Positions 1-7,674 of a DNA stretch of 11,820 nt are shown here, one piece after another. The translations under genes and the position numbers were made by a program. Under the pieces are notes generated by a model that was not told the origin of the DNA, did not search any database, and saw only the letters and a program-made list of their open reading frames with translations. This stretch comes from Bacteroidales bacterium (GTDB lineage: Bacteria > Bacteroidota > Bacteroidia > Bacteroidales > WCHB1-69). Location: contig JAIRTU010000121.1 in NCBI GenBank assembly GCA_031254735.1, positions 1 through 11,820 of the forward strand. Reading direction: 5' to 3'. Positions within the stretch are counted from its first letter, which is position 1, and each line of letters opens with the position of its first letter.

Positions 1-213
1 GACAAAAATAAAGACTGAAACAACAAATGAAGTAAATAAATGCCGACATACAGCATGAAATAATGAAAGACAAAAGCACTTGCATAAATGAGTACGCAAC
101 TAATTAAGCAGGTAAATAAATCAATGGATAAGTATGGAATGAAAGAAGAAAATAAGCGAGTAAATATTCGCTGAAATAAATAAGTACTTAATTAATCATT
201 AAAAATTTTGACA
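1..213. other. Non-coding AT-rich leader upstream of traA
   Basis: No convincing reading frame is present on either strand. The stretch is A-rich on the + strand. Four landmark motifs occur twice in the same order: GTAAATAAAT at 32 and 112, AATGAAAGA at 62 and 138, ATAAATRAGTAC at 84 and 176, and TAATTAAKCA at 101 and 189. A short hairpin (AGCGA at 155-159 pairing with TCGCT at 168-172) lies in the second half. I see no good TAnnTTTG box facing traA, so the operon promoter is either non-canonical and activator-dependent or lies left of the window. By analogy with CTnDOT-like elements, mobilisation genes may lie to the left in opposite orientation, but nothing here proves that. Confidence 0.6.
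32..198. repeat. Degenerate tandem duplication (two copies of about 80-90 bp)
   Basis: Copy 1 spans roughly 31-110 and copy 2 roughly 111-198. The shared landmarks keep their order, with offsets of 80, 76, 92 and 88 bases. The clearest pair is ATAAATGAGTAC (84-95) against ATAAATAAGTAC (176-187), 11 of 12 identical. The sequence between landmarks has drifted and needs gaps. In such AT-rich DNA some matches could be chance, but preserved order over four landmarks is suggestive. Iterated sites for a regulator of the tra operon would be an alternative reading. Confidence 0.35.
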
Positions 214-972
214 ATGAACAGTAAAAGAGAGCCTTTGAAAATTGCCTTTTCCACGCAAAAAGGCGGGGCAGGAAAAACAAGTTTAACGGTATTGACGGCA
301 AGTTATCTGCATTATGTAAAAAACCATAATGTGGTTATTATTGATTGTGATTACCCTCAACACTCTATAACGGATATGCGACAGCGCGATTTGAAGTTGA
401 TACAGGACGATGATTTTTACAACCGTATGGCGTATAAGCAATTCACGGCTTCGGATAAAAAGGCATACGCCGTTATGGAAAGCACTCCCGAATATGCTTT
501 GGAAGATGCACAAAATGCAGCGGAACAACTGCAACCCGATTTTATTTTTTTTGACCTTCCCGGAACAATCAACAATCATGAAGTGATAGAAATATTATCC
601 CGAATGGATTATATCATTGTCCCTGTCAGTGCCGATCGTTTGGTTGTGGAAAGTTCTTTGCAGTTTGGGCTTGCTATTCAAGAAGAGCTAATAAATGTCG
701 GAAAATCAACGATAAAAGGGATACATTTTCTGTGGAATATGGTTGATGGACGAGAGAAAACAGAATTATATGATGTTTACGAACAGGTCATCAAGCATTT
801 CGGTTTTTCTTTTTTGAAAACATATATACCTGATACTAAGCGATTTCGTAAAGAACAGTCGACACAACACAAAGCATTATTTCGCTCCACTTTGTTTCCT
901 GTTGACAATATATTGCTAAAAGGCAGTAACATAGATAGTTTGGTTGATGAATTATTAGAAATCCTGCAATAA
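214..972 (+). CDS. traA: TraA: ParA/MinD-family ATPase, first gene of the tra operon
   Basis: ParA-type P-loop ATPase of 252 residues. The deviant Walker A motif KGGAGKTS is at residues 16-23 (signature lysine 16, P-loop lysine 21). A VVIIDCDYPQHS segment at 40-51 is the switch I/Walker A' region, and FFDLPGT at 112-118 is the Walker B region with Asp114. These show a nucleotide-dependent dimerising ATPase. In Bacteroidetes conjugative transposons this gene opens the tra operon and is named TraA; its job there is poorly defined, and positioning of DNA or of the secretion machine is an inference. I chose the ATG at 214 rather than the in-frame TTG at 208 because TTG starts are rare in this phylum and nothing is gained upstream. 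The next gene begins 4 bp after its stop, so they are surely co-transcribed. Confidence 0.9.
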   Translation: MNSKREPLKIAFSTQKGGAGKTSLTVLTASYLHYVKNHNVVIIDCDYPQHSITDMRQRDLKLIQDDDFYNRMAYKQFTASDKKAYAVMESTPEYALEDAQNAAEQLQPDFIFFDLPGTINNHEVIEILSRMDYIIVPVSADRLVVESSLQFGLAIQEELINVGKSTIKGIHFLWNMVDGREKTELYDVYEQVIKHFGFSFLKTYIPDTKRFRKEQSTQHKALFRSTLFPVDNILLKGSNIDSLVDELLEILQ

Positions 973-976
973 AAAC

Positions 977-1423
977 ATGATGGAAAAAGAAAAAAATAAA
1001 CCGCAAAAAATAGATCCGATTGCTGTAATTACGGCAGTAAAAGACAACAGCGCAAGAAACAGACCTTATACCGGCTATCCTGCCATGCCTGTCGAAAAAA
1101 AGCAGGAAGAAGCAGCAAATACAGAGCCTGATGAAAAACCGGAAACAGAGGAAAAGACCACACCGATACGCGAAAACAACCGTAAGAAAAAAAGTGAAAT
1201 ACATTATCGGGATACTTTCATACATCCCAATGAATTTAAAATGCGGCAATGCGTTTATGTCAGCCAAGAAGTGCATGCTATCCTCGTCAAATTCATGGGG
1301 GCTTTTCCAGACAAAAATATAACGGTGGGTGGTTTTGTCAATAATGTGCTTTTGGAACATTTGGAAAGGTACAAAGATGAGATAAACGAACTTTTTCAAG
1401 AGTCAAAGAGTAACTTACTGTAA
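977..1423 (+). CDS. DUF3408 conjugative-transposon protein (TraB/TraC position)
   Basis: Protein of 148 residues resembling the DUF3408 family found in Bacteroidetes conjugative transposons. The N-terminal half (about 1-75) is charged and rich in Lys, Glu, Pro and Thr, so probably disordered. The C-terminal half (about 80-145) carries the conserved block, including CVYVSQEVHAILVKFMGAF and then VGGFVNNVLLEHLERYKDEI. The pattern of a short strand and two helices is reminiscent of ribbon-helix-helix DNA-binding proteins; that fold is an inference. Lying directly behind a ParA-type ATPase, it could be a DNA-binding partner, which is also an inference. Two ATG codons lie in tandem (977 and 980); either could be used. 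It ends 4 bp before traD. Related elements name genes in this slot TraB or TraC, so I leave the symbol blank. Confidence 0.8.
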   Translation: MMEKEKNKPQKIDPIAVITAVKDNSARNRPYTGYPAMPVEKKQEEAANTEPDEKPETEEKTTPIRENNRKKKSEIHYRDTFIHPNEFKMRQCVYVSQEVHAILVKFMGAFPDKNITVGGFVNNVLLEHLERYKDEINELFQESKSNLL

Positions 1424-1427
1424 CACA

Positions 1428-2090
1428 ATGGGGAAAATAATCATGGCAGCGGTTGTTGCTTATTTGCTTTGGACGGTATTTTGCTATATTCGTTGGCGAA
1501 CTCCCCCCAAAGCGAAGAAACCGAATGTTTTACAGGATATTGTAGGAAAGAGCAAATTTGAAAAAATTACTTCAAAGTCAATGACTTTCAAAACGAAGCC
1601 ATTCGCGTCCACTGCTGCAAAAATCGAAAAAGAGGCAGAAAAACAGGATACTTTTGTACCGCAAAACGGCATTGAAATCCCTTTCGATGAGTTGGATGAA
1701 CTCTTTTCGGAAGAAGAAAACGAGCCTCTGAATATAGATTTTCCGCTTGAGTACTACCCATCGGAAGACGATGAAGAAATAGACGGAGCAGGTTTGGTTT
1801 CCAATGCAACGGGAATACGCTTTGGAGAATTGGGCAATATGGTAAAAACCGTTGACCGCATTACGGAAGCTATTCCCGAAGATAAAGAAGCGGCGGGGAA
1901 CGCCTTGTTGGAAATCCGCCAAACGGATATGTTTGAACAGTTGGTTTCAGCGAAACCCGACAGAAGGGAAATAGTCGCACAACTGATAGAAGAAAGTCTG
2001 GCTGCGTTCTGCCGTCGCAACAGTATAGAAACGGAAAGTACTGAAATGCAACAAGTACCGGACGATTTTAATATAGAAAATTATGTATAA
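1428..2090 (+). CDS. traD: TraD: conjugative-transposon protein with N-terminal membrane anchor
   Basis: Protein of 220 residues that matches, by position and sequence pattern, the protein annotated TraD in Bacteroidetes conjugative transposons. It should not be confused with the F-plasmid TraD coupling protein, since no P-loop is present. Residues about 4-22 form one hydrophobic segment followed by a basic stretch (RWRTPPKAKK), predicting a short N-terminus and a cytoplasmic C-terminal domain. The centre (about 85-125) is very acidic, with an IPFDELDELFSEEE segment, and the C-terminal part has the family-typical TDMFEQLVS stretch followed by a helix. Its role is unknown; the single membrane anchor and operon position suggest a link between cytoplasmic factors and the secretion channel. 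A 123-bp gap separates it from traE, the longest gap in the operon. Confidence 0.8.
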   Translation: MGKIIMAAVVAYLLWTVFCYIRWRTPPKAKKPNVLQDIVGKSKFEKITSKSMTFKTKPFASTAAKIEKEAEKQDTFVPQNGIEIPFDELDELFSEEENEPLNIDFPLEYYPSEDDEEIDGAGLVSNATGIRFGELGNMVKTVDRITEAIPEDKEAAGNALLEIRQTDMFEQLVSAKPDRREIVAQLIEESLAAFCRRNSIETESTEMQQVPDDFNIENYV

Positions 2091-2213
2091 ACAACAAGCA
2101 AAGAAGATGAAAGAAGCAGAGTACGGATAACAGACAGATGAGAGCAAAAGCCGACAAGAGTTATTTAAACCAATCAAAATCAAGTTATTAATTTAAACGA
2201 AAAAATCGACGAT
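2091..2213. other. Intergenic spacer between traD and traE
   Basis: This 123-bp spacer is purine-rich on the + strand and is the longest gap inside the operon. It has no TAnnTTTG box and no strong hairpin that I can see. It contains ATGAAAGAAG at 2107-2116, identical to 139-148 in the leader upstream of traA, and only very short frames (8 and 17 codons). It could be a simple spacer, an mRNA-processing site separating the regulatory genes from the secretion genes, or hold a promoter I cannot recognise. Confidence 0.5.
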
Positions 2214-2534
2214 ATGATAAAAAAAATAAAAATGAGGATTAAAAAAGAATACTGTTTCATAATATCTTTTATGTTAGGAAGCCTTGTCCTGTACGGACAG
2301 GGCAACGGCAGTGCAGGTATCCTTGAAGCGACACAAATGATAACATCGTACTTCGATCCTGCCACTAAACTGATATACGCTATCGGTGCGGTTGTAGGCT
2401 TGATCGGTGGTGTGAAAGTATACAATAAGTTCAGTTCGGGCGATCCCGACACAAGCAAGACAGCGGCAAGTTGGTTCGGCGCTTGTATTTTCCTGATTGT
2501 AGCGGCAACTATCTTACGTTCATTCTTTTTGTAG
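2214..2534 (+). CDS. traE: TraE: DUF4134 VirB2-like small membrane protein or pilin
   Basis: Protein of 106 residues strongly matching the DUF4134 (TraE) family. It has a basic N-terminus and a hydrophobic signal sequence ending near residue 28, with a likely mature start at Gln29 (QGNGSAG). Two membrane segments follow, at about 53-70 (LIYAIGAVVGLIGGVKVY) and 85-104. Between them is the highly conserved KFSSGDPDTSKTAASWFG loop. Two transmembrane helices after a cleaved signal is the layout of VirB2 pilins; in this family pilin function is inferred from topology and synteny. The start at 2214 gives a long basic N-terminus; ATG at 2232 (Met7) is an equally workable start. Six bases separate it from traF. 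Confidence 0.92.
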   Translation: MIKKIKMRIKKEYCFIISFMLGSLVLYGQGNGSAGILEATQMITSYFDPATKLIYAIGAVVGLIGGVKVYNKFSSGDPDTSKTAASWFGACIFLIVAATILRSFFL

Positions 2535-2540
2535 CAGAGT

Positions 2541-2861
2541 ATGGCAAATTATTCGATAAACAGAGGCATTGGAAAGCCGGCAGAGTTCAAGGGTTTGAAA
2601 AGTCAATACCTGTTCATCTTCGCAGGCGGTTTGTTGGCGGTGTTTGTGCTTTTTGTTGTGATGTATCTGACAGGTGTCAATCAGTGGGTATGTATCGGTT
2701 TTGGAGTGGCAGCGGCATTGGTGTTGGTGTATTTTACTTTCCATTTGAACAGTAAATTCGGAACGCACGGTTTAATGAAATTATCCGCCAAAAGAAACCA
2801 CCCAAGATTTATCATCAATCGCAAAAAAATTCCCGGATTATTTAACCACAAGCAAAAATGA
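2541..2861 (+). CDS. traF: TraF: DUF4133 VirB3-like inner-membrane protein
   Basis: Protein of 106 residues of the DUF4133 (TraF) family. The conserved N-terminal block YSINRGIGKPAEFKGLKSQY (residues 4-23) precedes two hydrophobic segments at about 24-43 and 48-68. A basic C-terminus follows, with the RNHPRFIINRKK stretch. Size, two helices near the N-terminus and position directly before the VirB4-type ATPase all fit the VirB3 role of anchoring the ATPase at the inner membrane. The stop codon overlaps the traG start (ATGA, 2858-2861), so translation of the two is probably coupled, in keeping with VirB3-VirB4 partnership (some systems fuse the two). Confidence 0.92.
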   Translation: MANYSINRGIGKPAEFKGLKSQYLFIFAGGLLAVFVLFVVMYLTGVNQWVCIGFGVAAALVLVYFTFHLNSKFGTHGLMKLSAKRNHPRFIINRKKIPGLFNHKQK

Positions 2862-5350
2862 GAAATACAGTAAGAATAGCAACATTAGAAAATAAATTTC
2901 CGCTTTTGGCAGTAGAAAATGATTGCATAGTGTCGAAAGACGCCGATATTACGGTAGCTTTTCAAGTGGAATTGCCCGAACTGTTTACGGTAACGGCAAG
3001 CGAATATGAAGCGATACATTCGGCGTGGAATAAGGCAATTAAGGTTCTACCCGATTATTCCATTGTGCATAAGCAAGATTGGTTTATAAAAGAAAACTAT
3101 GCACCTGAATTTCAATATGATGATTTAAGTTTTCTTTCAAGAAATTTTGAAATGCACTTTAACGAACGTCCATTTTTGAACCATACTTGCTGCCTGTTTC
3201 TGACCAAAACAACTAAGGTTAGAAGTCGGATGCAGAGCAATTTTTCGACGCTTTGTCGCGGCAACATCGTTCCCAAAGAAATACAGGATATGGAAGTCGT
3301 GTCCAAGTTTATGGAATCCGTCGGACAGTTTGAGCGGATTATGAACGATACAGGATTTGTCAAACTTATCCGAATGACTTCCGATGAAATTACCGGAACG
3401 GACACGCAAGCCGGTATCATCGAAAAATATTTTTGCCTTTCTCAAAGTGATACTGTCACGTTGAAAGATATTCAACTCAATCCCGAAAGCCTGTGTATTG
3501 GAGATAATACGTTATGTTTACATACGCTTTCGGATGTGGAAGACTTGCCCGGCAAAGTCGGAACAGACTCCCGATACGAAAAACTGTCTACCGACAGAAG
3601 CGATTGCAGGCTTTCTTTTGCCGCTCCGGTTGGGGTTCTGTTGAGTTGTAATCATATCTACAACCAATACATTTTCATTGATGACCACACCGAAAGTCTA
3701 AAACGTTTTGAAAAGCAGGCAAGAAACATGCACTCGCTGTCTCGTTACAGTCGCGCCAATCAGGTGAACAAAGAATGGATCGAAGAGTATCTGAATGAAG
3801 CTCACAGCAAAGGATTGATCTCTGTGCGTTGTCATTGCAATGTGATGGCATGGAGTGATGACGCGGAAGAACTCAAACACATCAAAAACGATGTGGGCAG
3901 CCAACTTGCCCTGATGGAATGCAAGCCTCGCTATAATACGGTGGATACGCCGACTTTGTTTTGGGCGGGCATTCCGGGCAATGAGGGCGACTTTCCGGCA
4001 GAAGAATCCTTTTATACTTTTGTGGAACAGGCGTTATGTTTTTTCGTGGAAGAAACCAATTACAAAAGTTCGCCTTCTCCTTTCGGGATTAAAATGGTGG
4101 ACAGGCTGACAGGAAAACCGCTGCATGTAGATATTTCCGATCTGCCCATGAAAAAAGGGATTATCACCAACCGCAACAAGTTTATCTTGGGGCCGTCCGG
4201 TTCGGGGAAATCTTTTTTTACAAACCACATGGTACGACAATATTACGAGCAGGGAAGTCATGTCTTATTAGTTGATACCGGAAACAGTTATCTTGGATTA
4301 TGTGAAATGATAAAACGCAAGACCAACGGCAGAGATGGAGTGTATTTCACTTATACAGAGGATAATCCAATTGCGTTTAATCCTTTTTATACGGAAGATA
4401 ATGTGTTTGATATTGAGAAAAAAGAGTCAATAAAAACATTGATATTGACCTTATGGAAACGAGATAATGAGCCGCCGACACGTTCGGAGGAAGTGGCTTT
4501 ATCCAATGCGGTCAGCCGGTATATCGAAAAGTTGAAAGAGGGTATAGAGCCTTCATTTAATACCTTTTACGAGTTTGTAAGTGGAGAATACAAAGAAGTT
4601 TTGGCGGCAAAACAAGTCCGGGAAAAGGATTTTGACGTCGCAAATTTTCTCAATGTGCTCGAACCTTATTACAGAGGCGGCGAATACGATTACCTGCTCA
4701 ACTCCGACAAACAGTTGGATTTATTGTCTAAGCGTTTCATTGTCTTTGAGTTAGACAACATCAAAGACCATAAAATTCTGTTTCCGATAGTAACCATTAT
4801 CATTATGGAAGTTTTCATCAACAAAATGAGACGGTTAAAAGGGATTCGGAAGTTGATTTTGATAGAAGAAGCATGGAAAGCAATCGCCAAAGAGGGTATG
4901 GCAGAGTACATTAAGTACTTGTTTAAAACCGTTCGTAAGTTTTTTGGAGAGGCGATTGTGGTAACGCAAGAAGTGGAAGATATTATATCTTCACCTATTG
5001 TCAAGGAATCCATTCTGAATAATTCAGACTGCAAAATACTGTTAGACCAACGCAAATACATGAATAAATTTGACAGTATTCAAGCAATGTTGGGTTTGAC
5101 CGAAAAGGAAAAATCGCAAGTGCTTTCCATCAATATGAACAACCATCCCGGACGTAAGTACAAAGAAGTATGGATAGGTTTGGGCGGAACGCATTCTGCC
5201 GTTTATGCAACCGAAGTGTCAGTACCCGAATATCTTACCTACACAACCGAAGAGAGTGAAAAACTCGAATTATTCCAATTAGCCGAAAAATTGGACGGCA
5301 ATTTGGAACTCGCCGTAAAACAGTTGGCAGAAAATAAAAGACAACAGTAA
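2858..5350 (+). CDS. traG: TraG: VirB4-type conjugation ATPase
   Basis: Protein of 830 residues, full length for the Bacteroidetes TraG conjugative-transposon ATPase. This TraG corresponds to VirB4, not to the VirD4/TraG coupling proteins. The N-terminal half (about 1-420) is the divergent VirB4 N-domain. The C-terminal motor has Walker A GPSGSGKS at 445-452 (Lys451), then Walker B LILIEEAWK at about 666-674, the VTQEVEDI sensor-type motif at about 702-709, and NNSDCKILLDQ at about 721-731. All the motifs needed for ATP hydrolysis appear intact. It should sit at the cytoplasmic face of the inner membrane and power assembly of the transfer channel and substrate movement. The ATG overlaps the traF stop by 4 bp. 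The 36-bp gap to traI holds only A/T-rich sequence. Confidence 0.96.
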   Translation: MRNTVRIATLENKFPLLAVENDCIVSKDADITVAFQVELPELFTVTASEYEAIHSAWNKAIKVLPDYSIVHKQDWFIKENYAPEFQYDDLSFLSRNFEMHFNERPFLNHTCCLFLTKTTKVRSRMQSNFSTLCRGNIVPKEIQDMEVVSKFMESVGQFERIMNDTGFVKLIRMTSDEITGTDTQAGIIEKYFCLSQSDTVTLKDIQLNPESLCIGDNTLCLHTLSDVEDLPGKVGTDSRYEKLSTDRSDCRLSFAAPVGVLLSCNHIYNQYIFIDDHTESLKRFEKQARNMHSLSRYSRANQVNKEWIEEYLNEAHSKGLISVRCHCNVMAWSDDAEELKHIKNDVGSQLALMECKPRYNTVDTPTLFWAGIPGNEGDFPAEESFYTFVEQALCFFVEETNYKSSPSPFGIKMVDRLTGKPLHVDISDLPMKKGIITNRNKFILGPSGSGKSFFTNHMVRQYYEQGSHVLLVDTGNSYLGLCEMIKRKTNGRDGVYFTYTEDNPIAFNPFYTEDNVFDIEKKESIKTLILTLWKRDNEPPTRSEEVALSNAVSRYIEKLKEGIEPSFNTFYEFVSGEYKEVLAAKQVREKDFDVANFLNVLEPYYRGGEYDYLLNSDKQLDLLSKRFIVFELDNIKDHKILFPIVTIIIMEVFINKMRRLKGIRKLILIEEAWKAIAKEGMAEYIKYLFKTVRKFFGEAIVVTQEVEDIISSPIVKESILNNSDCKILLDQRKYMNKFDSIQAMLGLTEKEKSQVLSINMNNHPGRKYKEVWIGLGGTHSAVYATEVSVPEYLTYTTEESEKLELFQLAEKLDGNLELAVKQLAENKRQQ

Positions 5351-5386
5351 TTAAATAAAGTAATAAACCTTAAAATTTTAAAGAAA

Positions 5387-6022
5387 ATGAAATTAAAATC
5401 AAAAGTATCAGTGATTTGCGTGGCTGTTTGTCTGTTTGCGGGCAAAGCGCATGCACAATGGGTCGTAAGCGATCCGGGTAATTTGGCACAGGGAATTATC
5501 AACTCCATAGAGCAGATTGCCCAATTGTCTACAACGGCAGGTAATGTAATGAAGAATTTTAACGAGACCAAAAAAATCTTTGAGCAGGGAAAGGAGTTTT
5601 ACGACAAACTCAAACAAGTCAATCATCTGGTCAAAGATGCTCGTAAAGTACAGAAAACTATTCTGATGATAGGTGAAATATCCGAGATTTATACGATCAA
5701 TTTCGAGTTGATGTTGCATGATAAATATTTTCGCCCGGAAGAGTTGACGGCAATTGCTGCCGGATACGCCAAACTCTTAGCCGAAAGTGGAGATTTATTG
5801 ACAGAGATAAAGGAAGTTATCAGTGTGAACGGTCTCTCTATGAGCGATAAGGAACGAATGGATATTGTCGACAGGGTGTATCATGCCGTCTTGAATTACA
5901 AAAATCTGGTCTCTTATTACACGCAAAAAAACATATCTGTTTCTTATCTGCGGGCGAAGAAAGCGGGCGACGCCGACAGGGTGATGTCTTTATACGGAAA
6001 CGCGAACGAAAGATATTGGTAA
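5387..6022 (+). CDS. traI: TraI: exported DUF4141 conjugation protein
   Basis: Protein of 211 residues of the DUF4141 family (TraI of Bacteroidetes elements, unrelated to the F-plasmid relaxase TraI). A clear signal peptide occupies residues 1-23 (AGKAHA before the cut) and the mature protein begins QWVVSDPGNLAQGI. The mature part is mostly helical, with a probable coiled coil at about 50-85 (EQIAQLSTTAGNVMKNF through FYDKLKQVNH). An exported helical protein encoded between VirB4-like and VirB6-like genes is the position held by VirB5 in other systems, so a VirB5-like minor pilus or periplasmic role is plausible but inferred. A single base separates its stop from the traJ start. Confidence 0.9.
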   Translation: MKLKSKVSVICVAVCLFAGKAHAQWVVSDPGNLAQGIINSIEQIAQLSTTAGNVMKNFNETKKIFEQGKEFYDKLKQVNHLVKDARKVQKTILMIGEISEIYTINFELMLHDKYFRPEELTAIAAGYAKLLAESGDLLTEIKEVISVNGLSMSDKERMDIVDRVYHAVLNYKNLVSYYTQKNISVSYLRAKKAGDADRVMSLYGNANERYW

Positions 6023-6023
6023 G

Positions 6024-7031
6024 ATGATAGTATTAGCCGTTGATTTTGACAACCTGCATCAGATTTTGCGAAGTTTATATCAGGAAATGATGCCCTTATG
6101 CGGCAACATGGCGGGCATTGCCAAAGGGATTGCAGGTTTGGGAGCTTTGTTTTATATCGCTGCCAAAGTGTGGCAAGCACTGTCGAGAGCCGAACCGATA
6201 GACGTATATCCTTTGCTTAGACCTTTTGCTATCGGACTTTGCATAATGTTTTTTCCGACTTTTGTTTTGGGGACGATAAACAGCGTGCTTTCTCCGGTGG
6301 TAAAAGGGACGAATAACATGTTGGAATCACAGGTTTTCGATATGAATGAATATCGTAAGCAGAAAGACAGGTTGGAATATGAAGCGATGATCCGCAATCC
6401 CGAAACGGCTTATCTTGTTTCCAATGAGGAGTTTGACAAGCAATTGGAAGCCTTGGGGTGGACGCCAAGCGATTTGATGGTTATATCGGGAATGTATGTT
6501 GAAAGAGGAATGTATAAACTTCAAAAGTCCGTTAGGGATTGGTTCAGAGAGTTGTTGGAGATACTCTTTCAAGCCGCTTCGCTGGTTTTGGATACCATAC
6601 GCACTTTTTTTCTGATTGTCTTAGCCATCCTTGGACCAATCGCTTTTGCGATTTCGGTCTATGATGGTTTTCAATCTACGTTGGTGCAATGGTTTACTCG
6701 ATATATCAGCGTATATTTCTGGTTGCCTGTCTCCGATTTGTTCAGTTCCATTCTTGCAAAAATCCAAATATTGATGTTACAAAAAGATATTGAACAATTA
6801 AGCAATCCTGCTTTCATTCCCGACAGTTCAAATACTGTTTATATCATTTTCATGATTTTGGGCATAATAGGATATTTCACCGTACCAACGGTTTCCAATT
6901 GGATTATTCAAGCAGGCGGATTAAGCAATATGAACCGCAACATTAACAAAACGGCTGCAAGAACAGGATCGGCTGCCGGTGCAGGAGCAGGTGCTACTGC
7001 CGGAAATATAACAGGAAGACTTATTAAATAA
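6024..7031 (+). CDS. traJ: TraJ: VirB6-like polytopic inner-membrane protein
   Basis: Protein of 335 residues of the Bacteroidetes TraJ family. Hydrophobic segments lie at about 29-50, 62-89, 176-214 (long enough for two helices), 228-248 and 272-296, giving a polytopic inner-membrane protein with a sizeable hydrophilic region at about 95-175. This topology and the place between VirB5- and VirB8-like genes match VirB6, which lines the inner-membrane part of the channel. The C-terminal tail (about 311-330) is unusually rich in Ala, Gly and Thr (TGSAAGAGAGATAGN) and looks flexible. The next gene starts 19 bp downstream after an A/T-rich spacer. Confidence 0.92.
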   Translation: MIVLAVDFDNLHQILRSLYQEMMPLCGNMAGIAKGIAGLGALFYIAAKVWQALSRAEPIDVYPLLRPFAIGLCIMFFPTFVLGTINSVLSPVVKGTNNMLESQVFDMNEYRKQKDRLEYEAMIRNPETAYLVSNEEFDKQLEALGWTPSDLMVISGMYVERGMYKLQKSVRDWFRELLEILFQAASLVLDTIRTFFLIVLAILGPIAFAISVYDGFQSTLVQWFTRYISVYFWLPVSDLFSSILAKIQILMLQKDIEQLSNPAFIPDSSNTVYIIFMILGIIGYFTVPTVSNWIIQAGGLSNMNRNINKTAARTGSAAGAGAGATAGNITGRLIK

Positions 7032-7050
7032 TTAAATATAAACTATAACA

Positions 7051-7674
7051 ATGGAATTTAAATCATTAAAAAATATAGAAACAAGTTTCAAACAAATCCG
7101 TTTATTCGGTATCATTTTCATTTGCCTGTGTGCAGGAGTTACAGGATTTGCTCTTTGGCAATCGTACCGTTTTGCCGAAGCCCAACGGCAAAAAATATAC
7201 GTCTTGGACGGTGGAAAATCGTTAATGCTTGCCTTGTCGCAAGATTTGTCGCAAAATCGTCCGGTTGAGGCACGAGAACATATCAAGCGTTTTCACGAAT
7301 TGTTTTTTACGCTTTCGCCGGATAAAAATGCGATAGAATCCAATATTCAACGTTCGCTGTTTTTGGCAGATAAGAGCGCTTTCAACTATTACAAGGATTT
7401 GTCGGAAAAGGGATATTACAACCGGATTATTTCGGGTAATATCAATCAAACCATACAGATAGACAGCGTGGTATGTGATTTCGACAAATATCCTTATAAG
7501 GCAATTGCATACGCTCGACAGATGATAATTCGCGAAAGCAGCATTACCGAACGCAGCCTAATTACAAGATGCCGATTGCTCAATACTGTCCGCAGCGACA
7601 ACAGTCCGCACGGATTTACGATGGAAGCATTCGAGATTACCGAAAATCGAGATTTAAACGTAATTAAACGCTGA
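7051..7674 (+). CDS. traK: TraK: VirB8-like bitopic membrane protein
   Basis: Protein of 207 residues of the Bacteroidetes TraK family. A short cytoplasmic N-terminus (1-17) is followed by one membrane helix at about 18-37 (RLFGIIFICLCAGVTGFALW) and a soluble domain that would lie in the periplasm. The conserved stretch after the helix, about 50-110, includes REHIKRFHELFFTLSPDK. A single N-terminal anchor plus a periplasmic domain of about 160 residues is the architecture of VirB8, the nucleation factor of type IV secretion systems, and TraK is generally placed there. Its TGA stop shares one base with the ATG of traL, which indicates coupled translation. Confidence 0.92.
   Translation: MEFKSLKNIETSFKQIRLFGIIFICLCAGVTGFALWQSYRFAEAQRQKIYVLDGGKSLMLALSQDLSQNRPVEAREHIKRFHELFFTLSPDKNAIESNIQRSLFLADKSAFNYYKDLSEKGYYNRIISGNINQTIQIDSVVCDFDKYPYKAIAYARQMIIRESSITERSLITRCRLLNTVRSDNSPHGFTMEAFEITENRDLNVIKR

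Noticed and set aside
3..10. CAAAAATA, a minus-strand TAnnTTTG match that could drive a divergent gene to the left
   Set aside because: There is no -33 partner at proper spacing, and such a match is easily met by chance in this AT-rich leader at the window edge.
208..213. TTG codon at 208 as the traA start
   Set aside because: ATG at 214 is two codons downstream; the two extra residues add no conserved sequence, and TTG starts are uncommon in Bacteroidetes.
836..1399. 187-codon open frame on the minus strand
   Set aside because: It runs antisense through the end of traA and most of the DUF3408 gene, is extremely Phe/Cys/Ile-rich as expected from the complement of Lys/Glu-rich coding sequence, and has no promoter box.
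2138..2191. 17-codon frame in the traD-traE spacer, considered as a leader peptide
   Set aside because: It is too short to distinguish from chance in a purine-rich stretch, and I see no attenuator-type hairpins after it.
2471..2755. 94-codon + strand frame overlapping traE and traF
   Set aside because: It overlaps two well-conserved genes in another frame and has the Phe/Cys/Trp/Gly-rich composition of a shifted reading of membrane-protein codons.
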